NCBI GenBank assembly: GCA_035541995.1
Contig: DATKMG010000695.1
Coordinates: 1-46,817, forward strand
Direction: 5' to 3'
DNA from: DATKMG01 sp035541995
GTDB lineage: Bacteria; Acidobacteriota; Terriglobia; Versatilivoradales; Versatilivoraceae
Length of the DNA stretch: 46,817 bases
Shown: positions 40,408 to 46,817 of the stretch, piece after piece
Position numbering within the stretch: the stretch's first letter is position 1
Layout of the letters: each line of letters starts with the position of its first letter
The notes under the pieces: model-generated
Told to the model about the DNA's origin: nothing
What the model saw: only the letters and a program-made list of their open reading frames with translations
The model's database searches: none
Made by a program: the position numbers and the translations under genes

Positions 40408-43368
40408 CTATTCTTCAGGGATTGGCAGTTGCTGTCTCCTTTGTTCTTTGATTCGGGCACACAGGCGGACGTGCTCCCGGGCCAGTCGAATGGTATCGGC
40501 ATAGGCTCCGTTGTTATAAGCCGCGTAAACCCGTTCCCGTAGCTGCAGTGCCTGCTCGTAGAGGTCTCCATATGGGGTTGGTGGTTGGGCTGCTTCGGCC
40601 ATTCCGGTTTCCACTCGCCTCACCCAACCCCAAGCGATTCTCTCGTCCGTCCTGCTGGTCACGGGATAAGACTTGGATACCCCGGTCCGCCCATCGTTGC
40701 GAAGGTAATTCAAAATTGCCCGAAAGGTCCTGTTTCTTTCAACGGGAGAAGGAGAAGTAACATCGAACTCTCGCTGGTAACTTCCACCCGGCTCCAACCC
40801 CTGAAAGCGCGGCGGTTTCTCTCCGACAGGCACTGCGACAAATCCCGATGGGAAGATGATCTCTCCGGAGAGCGGCTCATTTGTTGCATTGTCGACAGTC
40901 ACGAGCACGCGAGTTGGGCGGCCTTCCTCGGCACTAATACTCTCCGACTTCACTCCGACCAAGGGCCGGGCATCGCGCGCCACCAGCAGGCACGCAACCT
41001 CAGAGATCTCCGGAATTGTCATCCTGATCTCTCCATGATCGACTTCAAACGGAATTTTCTCTGGCAGAGCCTGGATCTTGCCCATTTCATATCCGATAGG
41101 CGGGATGCGGTAGACTGCTTTTACTCCTTCCGGGTGAGGGATATTGGCTGACACCCATAGATGTTTCAGGACGCGCTTTTCAGGTCCCAAGAAGTCATTC
41201 TGATTTTTTTGGACCATAGCAATCGGGTTATGGATTGGCTCAAGGGTAACTACTAGCAGATGGTAACCTGGATCATTGGCCGGGCTTCGCTCTTCTTGCA
41301 GGCTAACCCGAGCCTTGCCCAGCAGATCGGTCTGATTCGCCGCAATCAGCTTCAATGGGCTATGGACTCCCACTAAGCCCAAAGCCTCCCTCAATAGGAT
41401 TGCGTAGTTCTGCCATCCTTCCAATTGCCGAACCAGCCGGTTGTAAGTCTGGATATCAAGGCGAATTCCCCCTCCGGGCGGGAAGCTTCCCATCTCCAGA
41501 AAATGCCCGGCATTGTATGCTTCACCTGCATTGGTGCCAATGAAAAGGACCAAACCATTTCCATAGAGGTTCAAAGTAATGGCTGGGGTGCCATCTTGGA
41601 GCCGGCCGACGATTTGGGCTTTTCCCATGGTTCGCCGTGCCACTCCTCCCAAGGTCGGGAATCGCAACCCCGAAATCTTCGTTGTAAGTAGATTATCCGG
41701 TGCGGAGGAGGGCATGATTCGACCATCTGCGGTCTGATCGTTAATCTGACCCGAACTTCCCCATACTTCGTCCATTCCGAATGCAGGATTGGAAAGTTCA
41801 CGGCCATTGACATCGGCACTGAAGGCATAATTGGTGACTATTAGCATCCCCCCATTGCGTACGTATTGCCGGAATGCCTCGATTGTGCTTTCGTCGCCAC
41901 ACATCGAAAATTGACCGAGCAGAATCGCTTTGAACGAGCCCAGTTGATTGAGCTGATCCTCGCCGATGGCTTCGTATGGAATATTCAAGTCTCTCAGCAT
42001 TTGACACAGCCCACCCATATTCAGCGGGTCTTCGTTCTGTAGAACCTGCCGAGCCGTGAGGCTTCGCATCATGTCCGTCAAACCATTGACAAAAATACCT
42101 ACCTCTCCCCGAATCGGTTTGCTATTGGTGTAGAGATCATCCAGATACTGCACCAGGTGGTTCAATTCACGAGCTGCAAACCAATTGGTTTGGACTGGCG
42201 TAAGTACGTCGTTACCGACTCCCCAGGCTTGATCGGATCGGAGGGTATCCCAGAAAGAGTACCACCACACCAAACCTCCGTGGTTGGATTCAAAGAGAAG
42301 CGAATACAGTTCTGATCGATCGATGAATTCCTTGTTCGATATTCCCAGGTGCCAGGTCGCTGCTTTAGCATAGTTGTCCCGAATAGCGCGGTTCATGGCA
42401 GTCCTGACAGCGCCGGCGTCGGCCACCGAGTCAGGCCCCAAATTAAAGGCGTCAAAGATGCCTGTCAACTTCCACCAAACACAGAGCCGCTGCCAGGTAT
42501 AGCCGTAAAGGTCCATATTAATGTCGATCCAGACCAGGTGATCAGGGTCCTCTTCCTTAACCGCCCGATAGTAAAGCAGGCCAAATTCCTCAAGGACCTT
42601 TAGACGATAGTGTTGCCAATCATTGTAGTTTGGGTCAAACGACTGAGTGCGCGGTGCGTCGATCTGTTCCCAGGAAGCATAATTCGAGTTCCAGGATTCG
42701 TTGAGCTTCTGAAGACTGTGGTACTTTGATTGGAGATAGATGCGATAATTGCCGATGCAACGAGGACAGAAGCACCCCCACCCTCGGATACAAAACTCGT
42801 CATAGATGGAATACATAAGCAAGCTTGACTTGGTCCGAGCCACCCGCACTGCTTGGCGGAGATACTGATCGACTAAACGGCGAAACCCCTCATGCTGCAG
42901 ACAAATCTGTCGGCCTACCGGCTTGCCGGCAGGATCCAACATCTGATAGTCGTGGTTGTTTTGATAAAACCACTCCGGGAGGTCTCGATATTCCGCCCGC
43001 AGATAGAGATTGACCCACATCCCGGTCTTCTCAAAGAAATCCAGCGCTCGCACCAGGCCCGAGAAATCTCCCTTTGATTCCGACTTCATATTGCGCATGG
43101 CGTACTGAAGCCACCAGGTATTAGCGCCAAATGCGTCCTTGCTGCTCATGACCAGATCATAATCTTGAGGGGTAAAACAATCGGTCCCAGCATCCAAAAC
43201 CATAGGAAATGGCTGCCCATTCAGTAGGATCGTGCCTTTCGATATAGCCGTATTGTTGACTTTTGTTGCCTGGGACCTCTGTACAGAGACTGGCTGAGAT
43301 GCTGTTGCAGTGATCTCTGCTGCGCTTAGGTTCAAGGGAAGAAGAAACAACCAAGCGACTTTGTACAT
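40408..43368 (-). CDS. GH42-like glycoside hydrolase (beta-galactosidase-related)
   Basis: This 986-residue secreted protein has a signal peptide (YKVAWLFLLPLNLSAAE), a TIM barrel to about residue 400, a beta-galactosidase trimerisation-like domain (about 430-560) and beta-sandwich domains to the end. Glu191 in YSIYDEFCIRGW fits the GH42 acid/base position, and Cys199-X-Cys201-X2-Cys204, with Cys193, matches the zinc cluster of GH42 enzymes. The nucleophile is not certain. ATG 43368 is preferred to the upstream open frame since GAGGTGATT precedes it and the signal peptide starts there. A DUF4091 gene lies 460 bases upstream. It may cleave galactose- or arabinose-containing glycans; several GH42-like proteins are, however, without proven activity. 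Confidence 0.82.
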   Translation of the reverse strand: MYKVAWLFLLPLNLSAAEITATASQPVSVQRSQATKVNNTAISKGTILLNGQPFPMVLDAGTDCFTPQDYDLVMSSKDAFGANTWWLQYAMRNMKSESKGDFSGLVRALDFFEKTGMWVNLYLRAEYRDLPEWFYQNNHDYQMLDPAGKPVGRQICLQHEGFRRLVDQYLRQAVRVARTKSSLLMYSIYDEFCIRGWGCFCPRCIGNYRIYLQSKYHSLQKLNESWNSNYASWEQIDAPRTQSFDPNYNDWQHYRLKVLEEFGLLYYRAVKEEDPDHLVWIDINMDLYGYTWQRLCVWWKLTGIFDAFNLGPDSVADAGAVRTAMNRAIRDNYAKAATWHLGISNKEFIDRSELYSLLFESNHGGLVWWYSFWDTLRSDQAWGVGNDVLTPVQTNWFAARELNHLVQYLDDLYTNSKPIRGEVGIFVNGLTDMMRSLTARQVLQNEDPLNMGGLCQMLRDLNIPYEAIGEDQLNQLGSFKAILLGQFSMCGDESTIEAFRQYVRNGGMLIVTNYAFSADVNGRELSNPAFGMDEVWGSSGQINDQTADGRIMPSSAPDNLLTTKISGLRFPTLGGVARRTMGKAQIVGRLQDGTPAITLNLYGNGLVLFIGTNAGEAYNAGHFLEMGSFPPGGGIRLDIQTYNRLVRQLEGWQNYAILLREALGLVGVHSPLKLIAANQTDLLGKARVSLQEERSPANDPGYHLLVVTLEPIHNPIAMVQKNQNDFLGPEKRVLKHLWVSANIPHPEGVKAVYRIPPIGYEMGKIQALPEKIPFEVDHGEIRMTIPEISEVACLLVARDARPLVGVKSESISAEEGRPTRVLVTVDNATNEPLSGEIIFPSGFVAVPVGEKPPRFQGLEPGGSYQREFDVTSPSPVERNRTFRAILNYLRNDGRTGVSKSYPVTSRTDERIAWGWVRRVETGMAEAAQPPTPYGDLYEQALQLRERVYAAYNNGAYADTIRLAREHVRLCARIKEQRRQQLPIPEE

Positions 43369-43829
43369 TCGAATCACCTCATAGAAAGTGCGCCCTGGAC
43401 AAACAACTCCAGGAAAGGACACCACATGACCTATTTGAAGTTCTGCCCCGCTGTTTGGAATTCTGCAATGTTCCAATCCTCGGAGGGGATTCATTTGAAT
43501 AGCCGCGGGTTGAGCACAGCGGTACCCACGGGAGGGCAAGCAGAAAGCAATCTCAACCCTGAAATGAAAGGGTTGAACTGTTGCAGGAAGCCCTTTCCCC
43601 GTCTCGATTTTGTTCGAACCCTTCAGGGTCGGTTCCTGCTGGTTGCTTCCCACCCCGGGTGGTGCGGCGTGTGACTTCTGTCACCCAGGGGCCGCACGAC
43701 CCAGGGCTATTTGTGTTCGTCCCCTGCGGGGACATGGGAGTCTGGGATTCCACGCTTCGCTCGTCTCCAGCCAAAAGATAAAACAGGGCGCCAGCCTGCC
43801 AAATTCTCGAGAGAAAACGCGGGGAACCA
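43369..43829. other. Repeat-rich gap between DUF4091 and GH42-like genes
   Basis: No gene is supported. Hairpins include an outer stem GTGCGGC (43662-43668) with GCCGCAC (43691-43697) around an inner GTGAC-TTCT-GTCAC (43671-43684), and GTCCCC-TGC-GGGGAC (43719-43733). The upstream ribosome binding region of the GH42-like gene is at its left end. The hairpin block has the look of a dispersed repeat. Confidence 0.6.
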
Positions 43830-45761
43830 CTACTTCGGTGATTCCTCTATAAGATCTCCGAGACGAATCCGCGCACGCTCCCAATCCTCCGAATTATGCT
43901 TCCAATGACCTGGCGAACCCAGCGACGCCCGATCTGCGCCGACCCGCACGAAGTCATTCACTATTGAGTCGACGGCCTCGTCGGCTTGCTGACGACCATT
44001 GCTCTTTTGGGAGAGGAGCCAGAAATACTCGTAATCCTGGGTACCACGCCGCATCATTTTCAACCGCATGCTCGCGACTGGCTCGTCGAGCCCCATCGTC
44101 TCACCGCGATACACCAGCATTCCGTGACCATTGAGATCTGGATATGTCTCAGGATACAGGTACGCCCGGAGGGAGTTAAAATCGAGTTCCCAGAGTGTCC
44201 AGGAGCCTGCTCGATATTTCCAGGCAACCCAGCTCAACGCCCTACCCTGGAGGCCGTCTCCGTCCAGGATGCCGGCTGCATCGTAGAACCAGGGATCGAC
44301 TCCCTGCTTTCGGATCTCTTCCACCAGTTGGGGATCCCACCCGCCTAACCCGAGAATGGCGATTTTTAGAATCTTGGCAAGACGACTCATGGTCTCGCGC
44401 GGATACCAGCCGTCCACGCGATACTCCAACCGCCGGGCTCCGGAGTCTTTCAGGAGCTGGCCGTAGTAGAACATCCGTTCCCGCGCCACGTCGTCGTACG
44501 CTTCGTCCAAGCTCAGCAGATAAACTATAAGGCGAGTCTTGTTCCACTGCGGATGTTCGTCGAAGTGAGCCTCAAATTGTCGGAAGGTGTTCTTCCAGAT
44601 CTCGTCATATGCCGGAGTCCGTCCTCCTTTGGGTAAAGGCACCGGCCAGGGGCTGTAAAATTTGAACTCTTTCCCAATCCGAATCCCGATGGACATTTTG
44701 TAGAGGTTGACGGGGAACGCGTCGAACGGGAGCACCAGTAGTTCGATGGGGATGCCATAACCAGGGCCCCTATATCCGTGCTTTTCCGTGAATGCACTGC
44801 CGTCGAGGTATTTCGAGAGGCGGTCATCATATTTCGTCCAGTCGATCCGCACATCCGTTCCCTGGACCTTTAAGCCCGGGGCGTAACCTAATACTCCCAT
44901 GGCCAGCCGGTGTTTGCGCATAAGTTGATAGTAGCGGAGTTCCATCTCTTCGGAGAATGTGTTGATCTCTGTGTCTGTATGGATGTTACCCTTGATGTGG
45001 CTTTCCTCGGGTAAAGCGAAGTCCCAAAGTTGAAGCTGAAGGTTCAGATCGACCCTCCCGCTATCGGAAATCACCGTCACCGCAGTTGTGTAGGCCCCAG
45101 GAGGTGCCTCCTGCCGCGCACGGGGCACATAGACATCGACCCAGAGCGCCTGGTTTTTCTGGTCGTCGCCGATGTCGGTCATTGGGTCCGGGACATCGAA
45201 GGGCATCACATAGCTGTGCGGATACAGGTTGCCCTTCCATCGGAGACAGGGCAGAAGGGCATCCGGATAGTAGCCGGTCCCCAGCGTATAGGTCTGTCGG
45301 GAGGACTTTGTCACATGAACGTACCATTCCTTGTATATGTCTATATTTTGGGCTGGTATTTTCTTCCCGCTCGGTCCTGAGAGATCTCCCAACTCGACCT
45401 TGACATTAGAGAGTTTCTCTGTGCCATTCCGCTCAACAATAATCTGGAACGCAATCGTCTCATTGCGCGCCCCTCTCAGATTGATGCGCTTTTGTCTTCC
45501 ATCCCAGATCAAGTTGGATTCCTGATAGTCGCCAGTCAGGCAGTCCGGAAACAACAGCGGATTGTCTTCGAAGGCCGCGTTTCTCGTAGGGTCGATGCGC
45601 GTGGAATCTCCGACAACCCAAATCTTCATGCCTAAGGCTGGATTGACGAGAATAGTACCGACGCAACACAACCACAGAGTGAGAATCAGGCCATTGCGGC
45701 CGAACATCGAACCGGTCCAGAGAGGGTCATTCATTCCGATTAGTATCCGCAATTTTTTCAT
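43830..45761 (-). CDS. DUF4091 (GH123-related) secreted protein
   Basis: The 643-residue protein has a hydrophobic N-terminal segment at about residues 22-44 (NGLILTLWLCCVGTILVNPA), a beta-sandwich (LRGARNETIAFQIIVERNGTE, PPGAYTTAVTVISDSG) and a TIM-like barrel with a C-terminal DUF4091 signature (ASMRLKMMRRGTQDYEYFWLL). Related GH123 enzymes are N-acetylgalactosaminidases. The start ATG 45761 overlaps the stop of the upstream gene (ATGA); ATGs 9 or 18 codons in would give a more usual signal peptide. LSLDEAYDD (about residue 440) carries an Asp-Glu pair like the GH123 catalytic site. Substrate is unknown. Confidence 0.8.
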   Translation of the reverse strand: MKKLRILIGMNDPLWTGSMFGRNGLILTLWLCCVGTILVNPALGMKIWVVGDSTRIDPTRNAAFEDNPLLFPDCLTGDYQESNLIWDGRQKRINLRGARNETIAFQIIVERNGTEKLSNVKVELGDLSGPSGKKIPAQNIDIYKEWYVHVTKSSRQTYTLGTGYYPDALLPCLRWKGNLYPHSYVMPFDVPDPMTDIGDDQKNQALWVDVYVPRARQEAPPGAYTTAVTVISDSGRVDLNLQLQLWDFALPEESHIKGNIHTDTEINTFSEEMELRYYQLMRKHRLAMGVLGYAPGLKVQGTDVRIDWTKYDDRLSKYLDGSAFTEKHGYRGPGYGIPIELLVLPFDAFPVNLYKMSIGIRIGKEFKFYSPWPVPLPKGGRTPAYDEIWKNTFRQFEAHFDEHPQWNKTRLIVYLLSLDEAYDDVARERMFYYGQLLKDSGARRLEYRVDGWYPRETMSRLAKILKIAILGLGGWDPQLVEEIRKQGVDPWFYDAAGILDGDGLQGRALSWVAWKYRAGSWTLWELDFNSLRAYLYPETYPDLNGHGMLVYRGETMGLDEPVASMRLKMMRRGTQDYEYFWLLSQKSNGRQQADEAVDSIVNDFVRVGADRASLGSPGHWKHNSEDWERARIRLGDLIEESPK

Positions 45762-46817
45762 CTTGGTAACAGACCCCCAAGGGCCAGCTCCTTGAGCAAA
45801 GTATTGACGATTTGACGGGCTTCATCCATTCGCGCCGGTATCGGATCATGAGGGATCTTGGTGCGGTCAAATTGCTGGGTAGCCAGATCCACGGCGCGCC
45901 CCAGTTCTTTCTGACCTCGGTTGACAAGGCCACTAGACTCCGCTCGGCCCCGTGCCGTCTCAAGGCCTTGCCGTGCCAGCCAGAGGCATTCATAGTCCTC
46001 GATCCCCTTGCGCAGCATTTCCCACTGGATGCTGTCTACGGGTCCCTCGCCACCCGGATACACGAACCACATGTCGCCTGAATGCCACTTGTAAAGAGGT
46101 TGGTCCCAAAAATTCTCCGGCCACCAGAAGTCCCACGCCCAGCGAATGTAGCCGTCGAAATCCCATTTCCAAATAATCCAGCCGAGGTAGCGCGATTCCA
46201 GCGGTTGGGAGAATATAAAGGTATTGGGATAGATTGGAGTTACAGCGGTATACATGAGCGTCCGTTTGCCGGCCTTTCGGCGGGCGGGGATATCGGGCAA
46301 TTCAATTCCTGAGCCGGGGCTGTAATAACCATAATGGAAGGCAAGCTCGCGCGACTCAGCAGAGTAACGACCCTTTTCATCGCCGCCGCTGACCATCAAT
46401 TTTAGGTCAGGCGCAACCTGGTGGAAAAAAGGAACGACACCATCGAGCACTGCCGTCGCGATTTCATCGAACGCCAGGTAGGTTTTGCCCAACCATCCTC
46501 TCTCACGCAGGTGTTCCTGAAAAGCCTTTGCAAATTCGCCCCACACCGCCTTGTATTCGTCCGAACCCGCCGGCAGACGAAGTTTACGGCGCTGCCCATT
46601 CTGAGTGTCGGTGTAGATAATGAAGGAATGGTCAGAGCCAGGCTGGACCAGCGGCGACCAGCACTCGATGTGGTCGGAAATCCCGGCGCGAAGGCACAGG
46701 CTAACCCAGCGATCAAAGGGAGAGAAGTCAAGAATCAAATGCTCCTGCCCGCCCGGCTTCCATTCTCCCGGGAACCTCCACTCAATCAGATTCCGGACTG
46801 CGAAGCCCGTATCGCCT
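45758..46817 (-). CDS. DUF4091 (GH123-related) protein, N-terminus outside window
   Basis: The frame is open to the right edge, so the visible 352 residues are the C-terminal part. The TTG at 46738 need not be the start, since codons upstream (GDTGFAVRNLIEWRFPGEW) read through without a stop. Motifs are YLAFDEIATAVLDG with an Asp-Glu pair, YLGWIIWKWDFDGYIRWAWD, and the DUF4091-type end IQWEMLRKGIEDYECLWLARQ. It overlaps the next gene by 4 bases (ATGA), so the two DUF4091 genes are translated together and may act on the same glycan. Otherwise nothing can be said about the missing half. Confidence 0.82.
   Translation of the reverse strand, partial: GDTGFAVRNLIEWRFPGEWKPGGQEHLILDFSPFDRWVSLCLRAGISDHIECWSPLVQPGSDHSFIIYTDTQNGQRRKLRLPAGSDEYKAVWGEFAKAFQEHLRERGWLGKTYLAFDEIATAVLDGVVPFFHQVAPDLKLMVSGGDEKGRYSAESRELAFHYGYYSPGSGIELPDIPARRKAGKRTLMYTAVTPIYPNTFIFSQPLESRYLGWIIWKWDFDGYIRWAWDFWWPENFWDQPLYKWHSGDMWFVYPGGEGPVDSIQWEMLRKGIEDYECLWLARQGLETARGRAESSGLVNRGQKELGRAVDLATQQFDRTKIPHDPIPARMDEARQIVNTLLKELALGGLLPR

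Noticed and set aside
43369..43653. 95-codon N-terminal extension of the GH42-like protein
   Set aside because: The signal peptide and ribosome binding site fix the start at 43368; the upstream codons show no protein-like pattern.
1..46817. CRISPR array, tRNA, rRNA, phage or transposase genes
   Set aside because: No regularly spaced direct repeats, cloverleaf-like sequences or transposase motifs were seen; the repeats present are inverted and dispersed. Small RNA genes cannot be excluded by eye.

Overview
The window looks like a chromosomal piece of a soil or sediment bacterium, most likely an Acidobacteriota member. This is inferred from gene content: three tandem transmembrane Ser/Thr kinases with TolB/WD40-type propellers, MacB/FtsX-type permeases without a local ATPase, several Tat-exported sugar isomerase and Gfo/Idh proteins, and large DUF4091 and GH42-like secreted proteins. 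No rRNA, tRNA, CRISPR array, phage module or transposase gene was seen. Intergenic DNA is rich in dispersed hairpin and inverted-repeat elements.

Layout. 1-200 is the tail of a probable sugar-related secreted protein. 364-3478 (+) holds a signal-peptide-less HtrA protease, a LuxR-type regulator with a degenerate receiver, a truncated second HtrA and an aldo/keto reductase. 3666-9180 (-) is a sugar-phosphate cluster transcribed in the order histidine phosphatase, tal, pgi, gnd, pgl, with no zwf. 9444-12772 (+) is an ECF sigma factor, a membrane-anchored candidate anti-sigma factor and an ABC exporter pair. 12773-13522 is non-coding and carries two inverted copies of a three-hairpin element. 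13578-18394 (+) is an ArsR repressor with a legible operator and promoter, an 18-codon leader ORF, an RND pump and its adaptor.

18488-27131 (-) holds three large receptor-like Ser/Thr kinases plus the remnant of a fourth, and one kinase carries an in-frame 51-nt repeat insertion. 27273-27628 (-) is a frameshifted DUF3303-like gene. 28040-31475 has a Tat-exported sugar isomerase-like protein, an unknown secreted protein and an MFS transporter. 31649-35512 (+) is a MacA-like adaptor with two FtsX/MacB-type permeases. 36007-38400 (+) is a Tat-exported Gfo/Idh oxidoreductase coupled to a Tat-exported isomerase-like protein. 38662-46817 (-) holds a TPR protein, a GH42-like protein and two DUF4091 (GH123-related) proteins, the last cut by the window edge.

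How the genes may work together. The right half looks like an envelope glycan-processing region, with hydrolase-like enzymes, a periplasmic redox/isomerase pair and exporters. The left half holds central sugar-phosphate metabolism and stress regulation. The strongest unexplained signals are: (1) the paired three-hairpin elements, whose stems stay paired while their loops vary; (2) inverted-repeat elements found in two convergent intergenic gaps; (3) promoters placed to give leaderless mRNAs for the sigma factor and ArsR; (4) the repeat that expanded a kinase domain in frame; (5) the degenerate receiver next to a probably cytoplasmic HtrA. All family names come from motif recognition in the sequence; no database search was run.
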